DNA from: Hydractinia symbiolongicarpus
Taxonomy: Eukaryota > Cnidaria > Hydrozoa > Anthoathecata > Hydractiniidae
NCBI RefSeq assembly: GCF_029227915.1
Contig: NC_079877.1
Coordinates: forward strand, 13,765,351-13,829,350
Direction of reading: 5' to 3'
DNA length: 64,000 bases
The translations under genes and the position numbers were made by a program. Position 1 is the first letter of the stretch; the number at the start of each line of letters is the position of its first letter. The notes beneath the pieces are model-generated. The model saw nothing but the letters and a program-made list of their open reading frames with translations, made no database searches and had not been told where the DNA came from. This document shows, piece by piece, positions 22,401-33,346 of the stretch.

Positions 22401-25400
22401 TTATAAAGCTGTGTTCCTTTTTATTTCTCATAGCACAAGTAAGACCGTGACACACACCTTTCGGACACAAGATTCTGTACCAATAGAACTCACAGTTGTT
22501 GGTAAAAATTCTGACATAGCAAACTTGGACTTAATTGATGAGGACCGTGGTGCAAGTTTGGGAACTAAGAGGGAAGTAAAGATTGGCCGTAAGATCTTTA
22601 TTATTTCATTTTTTTTTCTTTCTAATTAACTTTTTTATGTAACTGGGGATTGATTATTTAAATAAGTTAAAATTTTACTTAAGAAGATAAAATAAGACGA
22701 GGCGAATATGGCAGCAGTTTCTTTACTAGCCAGGTTGACATATGTACAAATTATTCAAAACATGGTCATGCTCCAGGAGGTTTGAACAATGCAAAATAAG
22801 AATAAATATCAAGCTTAATAGTCACTAAAAGTTTTTATACTATGGAAGTCTTCATGGTAAAACTTGTGTGAAAGTAAATAAATAATTCGTACTACTAGTT
22901 TTATATTGCAGACTATTATTTGCGTTTAATTTTTTAATGAATAGCTTATAAAAGTTCGTTGGACGAGAAGAATTTTGCTTATGTATACTACGAATCAAAA
23001 ATTAAGAGTAATAAATTGTCCTCTGCATCATGATGTCACGAGTAGATAAAATAATTTAACTGAATATAGCACAAAAAGCTCGCCAATTTTTATTACGCGT
23101 GCGCACTTTGACAAAATTAGCTTATCTATATATTAATACGCCTTGTGTGTGTGTGCGCACGGTGAGGCCACGTCACACAAATCACAGGTCACTTTCTTAC
23201 GACGTGGCGTTACGCTAAAATTTACCAAGTTAAAGAAAACCCAAATCAGGGGGTTGCTATATAAATATTAAATTCTCTTTTCTTATTTTTTTTTTTAAAT
23301 AAAATCTTTTTCCTTACTCATTAAAACTAATTTTTATTTTAATTTTAAATGGTTTTATTTGTTTTTTTGTTGTAAAAGCCCCGCTGGTCGTTTAAGATAG
23401 AATAATTAAATTTTACCCCCGGTTCACCATGTGCGCGCCGTATCTCACGGAAACAAAGTTTATGAACTGAAAAATGAAAACCGAAGCGAAGAAAGTTGTC
23501 TCTTTTTCAAAGTAATCCTGAAAAAAGTTATTTCAAACAAGGTTTACTCATCACGAGGTTAGATTAAAAAAGCTTATTTGCTTCTTCTATCTTTTTTGTG
23601 TTCTGGGACCGAAGTTGCTTTCTTTTAAAAAAAACTATCGAATTCGAATGATAATTCGAATCTAAGAAGTAAAGAACAAAACTGTTGTCATTGTAGAGCG
23701 ACTGTTGATGTCGAGCGAGAATAAAAAAAGTTTATGTTGTTGTCAGAAATATTTGTTACAAAGAAGAAAAACGTTCGATAATATAACGTCAAAAAGAGAA
23801 CTGATTGGAAATGTATCAGACAATTGTAGCTAGCTATACATTTTCAATTTGTTTTCTTTGGGATGAAGCGAAGTTTAATAATCGAAGTAAAAAACTGATT
23901 GGTCTTTTATCCAGAGACTAACTGAGAAAGCCAAAGAAAGGCAGGTGTGTTGTTTAGTTTATCTGGTAAAGAGATAAGTTTAGGTGTGTAACGTTTTTTT
24001 TTAACCGTTTTAACTTTCAGAGCTCAGCTTTTCCTTTAAATTTTTAGTTCCTTGTTGCGTCTTGAGCTTAAATACGTTTTCTTTTGACACAATTTTTATA
24101 AGAATCTAAAATGTAAAGCGACGTTTTTAAGCCGTTTACACGCTTCCAGCTAAACTTTCCCTTTAATATGAAGTTAAATATGTTTTGTCTTTAGCCTGAA
24201 CATATTTAACATTTTTTGTAAGAATATACTCGAAACAATGGGTCAGAATATCCTAAGAAGATGTCTAAGCTTGGTTGTTTCTTTTAATATAAAAATTTGA
24301 ACCTTTTTTTTCTCCAAAACAATGGGCAAGTACACCAGGGAAAGCTAAGAACATGAAGGCCGAAACGAAAAAAAAAAAACACTATTCTTATAAAATACAG
24401 CGTGTATATAATAGAGAAGAGTTTATATAAAATGTAGAAAGTATTTTTTCGTTGTTGCTGTTTTTAACACTACGAAGTGGTTGATGTCGTTATAATAAAC
24501 CTTAAGGTAAACAAAGTTAAATCAATGTTTACATCTGTTACGTTACCGTTTAAAATAATATTCGATTCTTTAATTCGAAAACACTGCATTGTTATCATGC
24601 ACTGCACGTTTGCGCATTGGGAAGGTTGCTATATGCAATAGACTAAATAGCTAATTTGGTATGATGCATTAGAATCTGTACGTTGTGGAAACTTTGCAAT
24701 AACCTTATTTGTGTGACTTATCGATTTTTTTAATGTCTGGTATACCATTTTCCCTGTTATATTTCGGGTATGGCAAAGCAAGTATATAGTTTTAACAGAT
24801 TTGTTAGCCACCTTCGATTTTGTTAAACTTTTTGCATTTTTATTTGTTGCTGGACATGCTTATATTTTTAAGCGTTCTGTTTCAGCGGGTACAAATATAA
24901 CGCAGATTGTGAGCAACTTCAATCCCAGGGTTTTTTTCTCTTTTATTGTTATTTTTTTATTGCTGCACATATTTATTTTTTTGGACGTTTTGTTCTAGTG
25001 GTTATAAACTTAAATAATACAAATTGTGACTTTTAAAAATTCATATTACTGTGTTGTATGTTTTTGTTTGGTATCCCTTACATCGGTTTAATGACAGATT
25101 CAGTGGATTCCCCCACGGGTATTCAGCTAGTTTATTATAACTACCTTATTTCCTCTACTAAGCGCCGGGGCGCTTATTAAATTTTTTCGAAAATTAGGGG
25201 CGCTTATGGGTGGAGGGCGTTTAAAAAAGGTGGGCGCTTATAAAGTCATTTTGGAAAACCCTTCACATAAATTGTGAGAGGTTTTATTAGTAAGTAGAGT
25301 CGTTGTAGCACATGAAGTAAGTAGAGTCGTTGTAGCACATTGAAGTACATTTTTTTTACGCTTCGAAGGAGAGTGATTTAAGGAAATTTATTAAAACAGG

Positions 25401-28400
25401 CTCCTACGATCGCGATAAGATCGTTTGTAGCCTCACTTTTAAAAATGGCTAGCTTCCACGAAGCGCCATTTCTCTTGTACATGAATGTCCCCCCAGATCT
25501 AACTTATCAGCTGGGTCCGTTTTTTGCTTTTGCCAAAATTTGACACAGTAAATAAAAAAACGTACTGGAAATGTCAATTCAGCGGGGGGTCCACGCAGAG
25601 ACAGATAGACGGAATACGGCTATTATCAAAGAGACTAGTCGTTAACCCGTGGAAAAATCCACGGGGTCGCCCGTTGCGTTCGCTCGTCCCTTAAATTTAC
25701 CCTTCGCAACAAAGTGGATAAAAATATATCGCATTTGATATTCGTGCGCATTTTAAAACTTTCGTGTTTCCGTTACGGGACGCCGCTTTCGCGGACAAAC
25801 AGACAGACAGACGACGGCTATTATTAAAGAGACTAGTCGTTAGCCCGTGGAAAAATCCACAGGGACGCCCGTCCTTTAAATTAACCCGTTGCACCAAAGT
25901 GGACAGAAATATATCGCCTTTGGTATTGGTGCGCATTTTAAAAATTTCGTGTTTCCGTTACGGGACACGGCTTTCGCGGACACACAGACAGACAGACGGA
26001 ATACGGCTATTATTAAAGAGACTAGTCGTTGCCCGTGGAAAAATCCACGGGTTCGCCCGTCCTTTATATTTACCCGTCGCAACAAAGTGGATAAAAATAT
26101 ATCGCATTTGATATTCGTGTTTCCGTAACATAATTTTCTAACTCAGCGGGGGTTCCGCGCAGAGACAGACAGACGGAATACGGCTATTATAATAGAGACT
26201 AGTCGTTGCCCGTGGAAAAATCCACGGGTTCGTCCGTCCTTTATATTTACCCGTCGCAACAAAGTGGATAAAAATATATCGCATTTGATATTCGTGTTTC
26301 CGTAACATCATTTTCTAACTCAGCGGGGGGTCCGCGCAGAGACAGACAAAATACGGCTATTATTAAAGAGATATAAGAAAATTAAAAATAAAATTCTCAG
26401 GATTTTTTTTTTTTTTTTTTTTTTGCTGCTTGTTGCCTTCAAATCTTTTTTCCCCTTCTCTGCTTTCTTATCCTGTGATTTCTTTTTATTTTCGAAGTTT
26501 TTACAAAACAAATTTCCGTTCCTGATAATACTTGAAGCACTCATATCAACTTTACTGCTACAACGATCCATATTCATGATTGAACGGCTTCAAACAAATG
26601 CTTTAATTCTTTTTTGTTGTTTTTTTCAACTTTTCAAACATTCAAATGTCAAAAACATTCGAAAAGCACTCCATCTTTTATGTTTTTGGTTTAATGAAAG
26701 GAATTTGTTTGATGAAAAGTTTGTTCCTAAACAAACTTCATAAAACAGAGTCAAACGCTTTTTTTTCTTTTTTTTATATTTTCAAACTTTTGGCTCGTCT
26801 CATATGCGTCAACAAACTCGTAAGTGTGACGCAGTTTGATAAACTGTTTGATGCATTTGCGCCTGTTAAGAGTTGACTATTCGATTATTCTAATTATTTT
26901 AAATAACTATATACATAAATTTTGCACAATATAGGGGAGGGTTACACTAGAATAAAGCATGCTTAGTATAAAAATAAGGGAGAGTTGTAAAGAAAATTTA
27001 AAACGAAACGTTCATGTTATTGTTTTTCTCGCATACGAATGAATTTTCGCTTTCGTAAAACCCGCTCAAAATCCTCACTTTTAATACTCAAATATTTGTG
27101 CATAATTTTTATTCCATTGTTTTTTGGATTTATAACAGCTAAAGCATGTTTAAAGCAGGTAAACATAATTTAAAAGACATTTTAATAAAGCAAAAATGCG
27201 TTCACATCATTAAGCACGCTTTAAATCGTGCTTTAAATTTATAACATGCTTTTAAAATTCTAGTGTAATAAGGACTTTAATTATTTATATATTTAGTGCT
27301 CGAGAAAAACCTGTCTATTTCGCACATTGATTCAAGACCTGCTGCATTATATATAGCAAAACAACAGCCTACAAGGAAGGATTTAATGAGACTGTTTACG
27401 TGTTTTACAATGAGTATGGATCCAATGGTTCGTACATGTCCCGTGTTTTGCCTGATGATGGAATAATTGGCTTAAAGGGACTCACAAGATATTTCGTCTT
27501 TTTAAAGGCGACCAATTATTACCGACATTACGACGAATTTTTGCAGACCTATGAACACGAAACGTTCAAAGGAGGTTTGCAAAAAATTTTAAATATTTTT
27601 TTTGCTCCATAATTTAATAAGTTTGGATTGTTTTATCAAAGATTTCATAGTTCAATCACGCTAAATTATTAATTTTTGTTATTGTTAAAAAAAATGAACA
27701 GAAAGGCCAGGTAAAACTTTTTTCGTTTAGAGCACGCAATAGATAAACTAAACAAGACAAACACGAAAGCCGAGCGGCCTGTGAAACAACTCACTCTCTT
27801 CAAGAGAAGAAAAAATAATGAATAACGGCAAAAACAAAGAATATAAAAACTAGATCAAAATCGGTAACTTTAAGGGCCATGTTAAAAAAGGTTATAAAAT
27901 TGTGAAGGCCTCTTAATAAGTAACATATGTGTGGAGAACAGAAACTCACTTGTAGATCAGGAACAATAAGTATAACTAGTCTTTCATTAAGCCCGTGGAA
28001 AAATCCACTACGGCAGAAAAAAAAGAAGATCTGTCATTTAAATTTTGCTGACGTCAGCAATGCTTTTTAAAAAAAATTTAAAGAAATAATTTTGTTGCCT
28101 GTATTGTTTTTAACCTGAAAAGCTAATTAAAGTAATGTATAAGATCATTTTCTTTTAAGAAACAGTAAATGTTGTCGCAAACCGATCCGACATGGGAAAA
28201 CCAACTAAGCCTCCAACTCTGATTCATGCTTGCTTTAAAAGTGCATCTGAGTTGTCAATGAAGATAGGAGAAATCTCTGAGCATGATTGCAACGGTATAT
28301 TTTTGTCATACCAAGTAAACTTCAGCAAACAGAATGAAGAATCAGAATTAGCTTTCAACATACCTCCTGCTTCAAGGGTTAAGCTTCCATGAAGCAGAAG

Positions 28401-30792
28401 CTTTGACCTAGATCTTACCACATATAATGTTCGTATGGCAGGAGTCACTAAGGATGGAAGTGGAGTCATTGGATATTACACCTTCCAAAACAGATTGTGT
28501 AAGCCTGTGTTTATAGAGCCATTTTTAATAAAACAACCTATTGAAATTGTTTTACTGATGTTTTATCTAAATTTATATGTTTGCATGCTAACGAGAAAGT
28601 TGTTCGCACATAAGAAGACAATTGGAGCAAATTATAAAGGAACAAATGTAATTGAAGTAATATTCGAGTTAAGTTGTTATTCATAATAGAGAACTATTAT
28701 AGTGGTATGCATTTCAACCCTCCCGATCTACCGGGAGACTTCCGATATTGCACACTCCCGATCTCTTGATGGAATAGAAAAGTCTCCCGATTTCTCCCAA
28801 GGATCAATAAATCAAATTTCCTTTCCTTGCCTCTGTAGCTTGCAATTTTATATAGATTTACGCAATTACGCAGCGCTGAAAAACAATTTGACGGCGTCGA
28901 AATCATTCTCAATCGTTTGCACCTTCATTCCCAGGCTCAACCACCATGTAGTCAAAAGGTAAATTCAAAAAGAGGTTGAATCGAAATTGTAGAGTTTACA
29001 ATCAAACATTCGAACAGTAGTAACAAATAAGAGTGAAGGTGTTTGTACATTATTTTATAGTTTTATACGAAATAGAACACCCGGCGATAATTATAAACTC
29101 GTTTCGTAACCAATCCTTTTCAACACAAGAGGCACTGGAAACAAACTTGTAAAAATCGTATTACCAGAATCATCAGGAATAAGTCTTAAGATGGCGTTTT
29201 GCAAAATCGTGGACAACAACAAAAAATATCGTTCCAACTTTAGTTCCTTAAGGTCGAACTGCTCATGGGATTGTCGACGTTGATGAAAATGTCATTACCA
29301 CTGACAATCCACAAACTGATGAAGAGATTCTTGAATCAGTAAGGTCAGATAAAATTGAAGAAACTAATGAAGACAGCACATGTGGAAGTATTCAATGAAC
29401 CAACCGACAAAGCAACTAAAACTGAAGTCGAAAGTACACTGGATGCACGGGATGACATGCGTCAGTTTTTACAGTGCTTCGAATCTTTGTTTGTAAGAGG
29501 CGAATTAGATTAGCACTCGCAAGGATTCACGAAAAATACAATGCATCTACTTTACTACGACTTTGATAAATGTGAATGCTTCAAATAAACTTTCTTTTCC
29601 TTGTTTGATGCCGAGAAAAATCTCTCTGGGTTATAAATACTTTATCTCAAAATTTTAGGTTTGTGGGATGCTTTTACAAACATTCGAACGATAAAGAGTT
29701 CATTCATTCCTAAAAAACAAAATGGCGGACAGAAGGAATTCTGCAGTGCTGCTTATGTTGCTGAATGAACTCGTCGATTCAGACGATGAAAAACCAACCC
29801 GAAAAACAAGGGAGTGGATAAAGAGGATGGGACAAAACGGATATTTTAGTAATATCATTAAAGAATTGAAGATCGAAGACAGATCCGGATTTAGGGAAAT
29901 GTTTCTGATGGATGTGGGGGGATTTCGATTTCTTCCTTAATTAAATATCCCATCTGATATCACCGGGCCAGATGAGCAACTGTGGTGGTCACAGACAAAT
30001 GATGGCAGAAGAAAGACTCGCCCTTACTCTTCGTTTTCTTGCGACAGGAGAATCGTTTCAACCACTTCACTTTCAGTTCAAAATCTCTTTGAATGCAGTG
30101 TCCTTTATAATAAGGGTGTTACAAAGCTTTGGTGGATAAATTGATGAACAGTACCACCAAACCAATCCAACATAAAAATTCACGCAACTCAGATAGAGAA
30201 TTCCTTTGATCTTGCCGAAAATGTTGGATGAAATGTTTGACGGCGATCAAACTTCATCCAACATCGTCCAACACGATTTTTTTCTTCTTTTTTAAAAATT
30301 TCAATTTTTTTCAAAATTTTGAAGTGACGCAAACCAGTCCAACATTTCATCCAACATCACAAAAATTGCATGTTGGATGAAATGTTTGTTTTTAACACCA
30401 CTAGCATCCATTATCTCGAACATTTTTGTCGGTCCCTGGAGAGTTCGAGATAAAGAGCATCGGCTGCATCTATCAACAGCTAAAATAATGCAGCGAGACT
30501 ATGGTTAAATATCAATTTTCTTTTTTTAGGCAGAAAAGCAGGTCGAAGATACATATCAAACCCTTATTTCAACAACAAGCGATTGATAAATCGCGTCATC
30601 CGAGTGGAATATAGCGCTTTCGATGCTGTGCAATGCATGTTAACATTCTGCGAAGATAATGCACGTTGTGAATCTGTTAATTACAACACAGAAACCAAAG
30701 TCTGCGAATTGAATGATATGATTTTTACTGATCATTCCAAACATTTTGTTGAAGCAGCAGGCTGGAAATTCTATCAAGTCATGGGGTCATGA
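19316..30792 (+). CDS. FN3-like and PAN-domain gene (5' end not found)
   Basis: Seven exons on the + strand join with matching phases (2/1, 1/1, 1/2, 2/1, 1/1, 1/1, 1/stop). They code for a C-terminal half of an FN3-like domain, a linker, an unrecognised beta-rich section, an FN3-like domain, a second FN3-like domain broken by an in-frame TGA at 28390-28392, and a terminal PAN/apple domain. No transmembrane segment follows, so the predicted product would be secreted or the gene incomplete. Introns reach 4.8 kb and hold several mobile-element remnants. It could also be two genes or a decaying gene. I recognise no orthologue. Confidence 0.5.
20080..20160 (+). CDS. Linker exon
   Basis: Phase 1 in and out, 27 codons, Ser/Pro/Asn-rich start (LQNLQSSPNFPNSPD) then LKFEIK. 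The acceptor tract is weak. Supported mainly by phase and the clean GTAAGA donor. Confidence 0.45.
20646..20832 (+). CDS. Unrecognised beta-rich exon
   Basis: Phase 1 in, phase 2 out, open throughout. It encodes alternating hydrophobic strands (GNLGIFIVGKLRV, SIRLKINSL) with one Cys. Not assigned to a domain family. Confidence 0.5.
21195..21640. mobile_element. pogo/Tigger-like MITE
   Basis: Ends are imperfect inverted repeats: ACTCCCTCTAATTCGAAT on the left and ATTCGAATTAGGGAGAGT on the right, the right end continuing TCAACTG next to TA. The CAGTTGACTCTCCCTAATTCGAA type of end is typical of pogo/Tigger elements. The interior is rich in AATTCGAA and has no coding frame, so the element is non-autonomous. 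Confidence 0.6.
22434..22588 (+). CDS. Exon spanning a beta-rich end and FN3-like start
   Basis: Phase 2 in after CTCATAG, phase 1 out at GTAAGA. It encodes KTVTHTFRTQ and VPIELTVVG, then IANLDLIDEDRG and KREVKIG. The last part would be the A-to-C strands of the FN3-like domain finished by the exon at 27368. Confidence 0.55.
22589..25499 (+). other. First part of a 4.8-kb intron
   Basis: AT-rich with no exon recognised. A hydrophobic frame at 24801-24998 begins with TTG, not ATG, and shows no splice or domain support. A copy of a GCGCTTATAAAG-type repeat lies at 25160-25245, and a duplicated AGTAGAGTCGTTGTAGCACAT is at 25295-25345. Confidence 0.4.
25500..26372 (-). mobile_element. Tandem array of short Helitron-like elements
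   Basis: About four to five head-to-tail units of 177-197 bases. Read on the - strand, each unit starts TCTCTTTAATAATAG, contains CTGTCTGTCTG, and ends with a 7-bp-stem GC hairpin (CCCGTGG / CCACGGG around a TTTTT loop) followed about six bases later by CTAG, with T next. A 5' TC, a 3' hairpin plus CTRR and A/T flanks are the hallmarks of Helitrons. No Rep/helicase coding is present, so these are non-autonomous. The left boundary is approximate. Confidence 0.65.
26373..27367 (+). other. Rest of the intron, with T-rich microsatellite
   Basis: A run of more than 20 T is at 26402-26424. No coding pattern or recognised element follows up to the next acceptor. Confidence 0.4.
27368..27574 (+). 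CDS. FN3-like domain, second half
   Basis: I chose the acceptor AACAACAG at 27362-27367 because it restores phase 1; upstream frames hit stops. VYVFYNEYGSNG, then LKGLTRYFVFLKATN, matches the C', E and F strands of FN3 (L-x-x-L-x-x-Y-x-V-x-L-x-A). Ends in phase 1 at GTTTGC, a weak donor. Confidence 0.6.
27970..28015 (-). mobile_element. Solo Helitron-like 3' end
   Basis: The same CCCGTGG...CCAC hairpin as in the 25.5-26.4 kb array, followed on the - strand by a spacer and CTAG then T. Only the 3' end is recognisable. Confidence 0.45.
28160..28498 (+). CDS. FN3-like exon interrupted by in-frame TGA
   Basis: Phase 1 on both sides. KPTKPPTLIHA opens an FN3-like domain; LSYQVNFS and LTTYNVRMAGVTKDGSG are its C and F strand regions. 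Both halves are in one frame, separated only by TGA at 28390-28392 (KLP-stop-SRSFDL). No intron long enough to remove it has splice signals nearby. Readings are a truncating allele, a decayed gene or a base error. Confidence 0.55.
28499..29721 (+). other. Intron, first part
   Basis: No confident exon. Short TCTCCCGAT motifs repeat at 28720-28800. Weak open frames were not supported by any domain. Confidence 0.4.
29722..30150 (+). pseudogene. PIF/Harbinger transposase remnant
   Basis: An ATG at 29722 opens 72 codons with REWIKRMGQNGYFSNIIKELK, the N-terminal region of HARBI1-like transposases, ending in a stop at 29938. A second piece on the same strand at about 30001-30145 reads LALTLRFLATGESFQPL, the next conserved block, again ending in a stop. 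The DDE catalytic core is missing, so this is a broken copy. Confidence 0.7.
30205..30395. repeat. Inverted repeat block, probable Harbinger MITE or element end
   Basis: TGTTGGATGAAATGTT occurs at both sides, with the inverse AACATTTCATCCAACAT and CATCCAACATCGTCCAACA between. It lies just downstream of the transposase remnant. A terminal-repeat cluster of the same family is the simplest reading. Confidence 0.5.
30530..30792 (+). CDS. PAN/apple-domain terminal exon
   Basis: Acceptor TTTTTTTAG, phase 1 in, TGA stop at 30790. It encodes about 86 residues with Cys spacing typical of PAN/apple domains: AVQCMLTFCEDNARCESVNY then TKVCEL, and a final WKFYQVM strand. PAN domains bind proteins or sugars outside the cell. 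Phase matches the FN3 exon upstream; it could also be the second exon of a separate small secreted protein. Confidence 0.65.
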
Positions 30793-32040
30793 CTTTGCTC
30801 TATTGATTTCAATTTTAACATTATATTTATTTCACTTTTAACATTATATTTATATATATATCAGGTAATATGGTGCGGAATGGTCACTTTTTTCTTAAAA
30901 CATTTTATGCGTTTTTCATGTTTATACACCTAAACCTTCATGTTTCATGATGGTTTTTAGGTCAAATATGTTTTTGCACTTTACAAACAGAGCGAGCCAA
31001 CTTCATTTACCCCTCCATTGCATGTGTAGTTTTCAAAGTCAAACACTACTTGCGCTTCGTTTGCTTGAAATAAGTAGTGTTTTTTATATTAAAGGTGATC
31101 TTTTCGCCTTATAATGCCTTGTCCAATAAAGCATTTTAGTACGTTTTATTAGGATTAAAACTGAATCCTTGAGTTTTGCAAAACAATAAAATTCAGTGCT
31201 TCGAAATCTTCTGACATTCACCAGTTTTATTGATATCTCGGATTTTCAATCCTTTTTTTGTTACAAATTTTTCAGACCATTCAAACTTCTTTTACTTAAT
31301 TTTTTTAAGTAAAAGCAGCTTACTGCAACATATTTAAATTATATCCAGTCGGATTTTTATTTTCAAAGCATTGCTGGGATAAGCATGTAGAGTTCACAAA
31401 ACAAAGGAAATTGATTCTTACACATACTTCTAAACATAAAACAGAAACTTTCGCGGACAGAAATTTTGGCCAAATTCGGGAAAGTTTATCTGGCTGGAAT
31501 TTTTCTGATTAGGATGATTTTACGTAACCAAGAGCCAAGAGACACCGGATGCGAGAATGATTATCTCTCAGCTAATGTAACTTATTATTATTTATGATTT
31601 TGCATTTGTAAATATTCTCTCTAATATAGTTGCTGTGAAAACGTCATAGTTCCACATAGTTATTTATAATAGCTGCATTTTATTTTTTGCACATAAATTT
31701 TAGTATGCTTTTTACGGTATTCGAATATATTTTGCAGTTACCGCACAAAAGATATAGTAGTGAACCTCGTACCAGGTCTTAAAAACCATTTTTAACTTGT
31801 GTTGAAGATAAACAGACCCTGGATCGAGATTCAATATAATCTTGATATGATATTGTTATGTTTTGAATAATATAAATATTATCATGTCATGAACAGGCGA
31901 GTTTTATTCCAGGCTATGTTTCGACTACTATAACTAACTTGGCTATGATCATAATCATCTTTGGCTATTCATTAGTTGTTTAGATAGTTAAAGGATCAAC
32001 ATTAATAAAAACTAACCAGATAACAGCAATTGAAGTAGTT
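30793..32040 (+). other. Intergenic region after the PAN exon
   Basis: Possible 3' UTR just after the stop, with AATAAA at 31127 and 31186. No gene, RNA or element recognised further on. Confidence 0.4.
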
Positions 32041-32380
32041 AACTTTACAGAGGTAGATGAAAACTATAGATCGATTAATATCCTTTTTTTCTAAAAGTTC
32101 ATCTTTCGTGACGCTTGCCTTAAACCAATTTGCGCTCCTTCTAAATGTTCGCAATCCAAAGTGCGGAAAGCCATATTTCTTGAAGTTGATAGTTTCTTTT
32201 ACTTTTCTTGCTGTGCAACCGGACTCTCGGTCTATGATCTTTTTGTTGTCCTAATCAATAATATGACATTTTTTCCAGCTATGGTCCGCAATCTCATTTT
32301 TGTCTGTAACAGCGTTGCGGCCATTTTTTGATCTTTGGTGGTTGACCGTTGGTCGTCAAACATAACATTACATTGACTCT
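32041..32380 (-). mobile_element. Penelope-like element 3' fragment (degenerate)
   Basis: On the - strand the end of a GIY-YIG endonuclease region can be read: NEIADHSWK at about 32310-32285, then IIDRESGCTARKVKETI downstream, the usual C-terminal tail of Penelope-like ORFs. A stop and frame breaks are present. The same NEIADHSW block is in the better copy at 59.4 kb. Confidence 0.6.
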
Positions 32381-33196
32381 CTAGAAACACATATTGTCCT
32401 TCATATGTGAAAGTGTACTATGTGGTGCGTTTCTTATATTGAAATATTGACTTTATTTTGTGATCTTTTAATGCCCGTGGAAGTGTATTGCCTGTTTTAG
32501 TACCAAGAATGATACGTCAGTACAGCGGATAATAATAAGAACCGAGGATGATGAATAAGTATCGAGAATAGTAAAATGTACCAAGGATGATACTAAGTAC
32601 TTAGGAAGATAAATAAGTAACAAGGATAATAAATCATCCAATTTTTTATAATAATTGTCTCAAAATGTTATCAAATTTTATCGGTACTAAGACATCATTC
32701 TCAATTGTACTAATGTAAAATCTTTGGTACTCATTTATCACCAGCGGTACTAAAATAGCATTCGCGTTCTTATGATATCCTCCGCTGTAGTAAGCGTAAA
32801 GATGCGAAGCTTTATTTGTTGTCAAAAAACAAGGGACTTTCTCACAAAAAGATTTCCATTTTTCGCTTGTAAACATAGGGGACACTTTTTGCACCGCAAC
32901 CCTTCAGTAATATGTGACGTATATCACAGTATGAAACTGACAGTCTCAAAACCGACGTCGTTTTTTACCCTATCAAATTAAATACGGCGGAATTCGATTC
33001 GTGTTTAACCATAGTCTTTCTGATGACTATGGTTTAACAGACGAAGTAAGAACTACTGTCGTTTGTTTACAAGTAAATGTGGTAGAGTTAAAATTTCCAC
33101 TTGAATAAAATAAAAACGTTGAATGTATTTATGTGTGGTTCAGTACATGCCGTTACGCAACACGTAGTATCTTTTTTCCTCTTCAATATTGTCCAG
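32381..33196 (+). other. Non-coding stretch
   Basis: AT-rich, with GTACCAAGAATGATA-type imperfect repeats at 32500-32640. No gene recognised. Confidence 0.4.
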
Positions 33197-33346
33197 AATT
33201 TGTGGGGTAATCCGCGCGCATTTAAAAACAAGACGTATGATATACGTAAACAACCTCGCGAAGAAAGTTTAAAAAGCTGTCTATCAAATTGTGATTTCTG
33301 TTACGAAGTTAGACACGACATATTTTGCTATTCAGATGGGCAATAA
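33197..33346 (+). CDS. Possible terminal exon of a small Cys-rich protein
   Basis: A good acceptor (T/C-rich tract then GTCCAG) precedes a phase-0 frame running to TAA at 33344. It encodes about 49 residues with SLKSCLSNCDFC and IFCYSDG. The Cys-rich end is of the sort found in small extracellular proteins, but no family is certain and no upstream exon was found. Alternatively an ATG at 33131 opens the same frame. Confidence 0.3.
   Translation, partial: NLWGNPRAFKNKTYDIRKQPREESLKSCLSNCDFCYEVRHDIFCYSDGQ

Noticed and set aside
24801-24998. Frame resembling a signal peptide (FVKLFAFLFVAGHAY)
   Set aside because: Starts with TTG, no ATG is near, and there is no matching downstream exon.
25764-26128. 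Frames across the Helitron-like array
   Set aside because: They follow the repeat units and do not encode any Rep, helicase or other domain.
28190-28500. An intron removing the TGA in the FN3 exon
   Set aside because: The only GT and AG around the stop would give an intron of under 25 bases, too short to be spliced.
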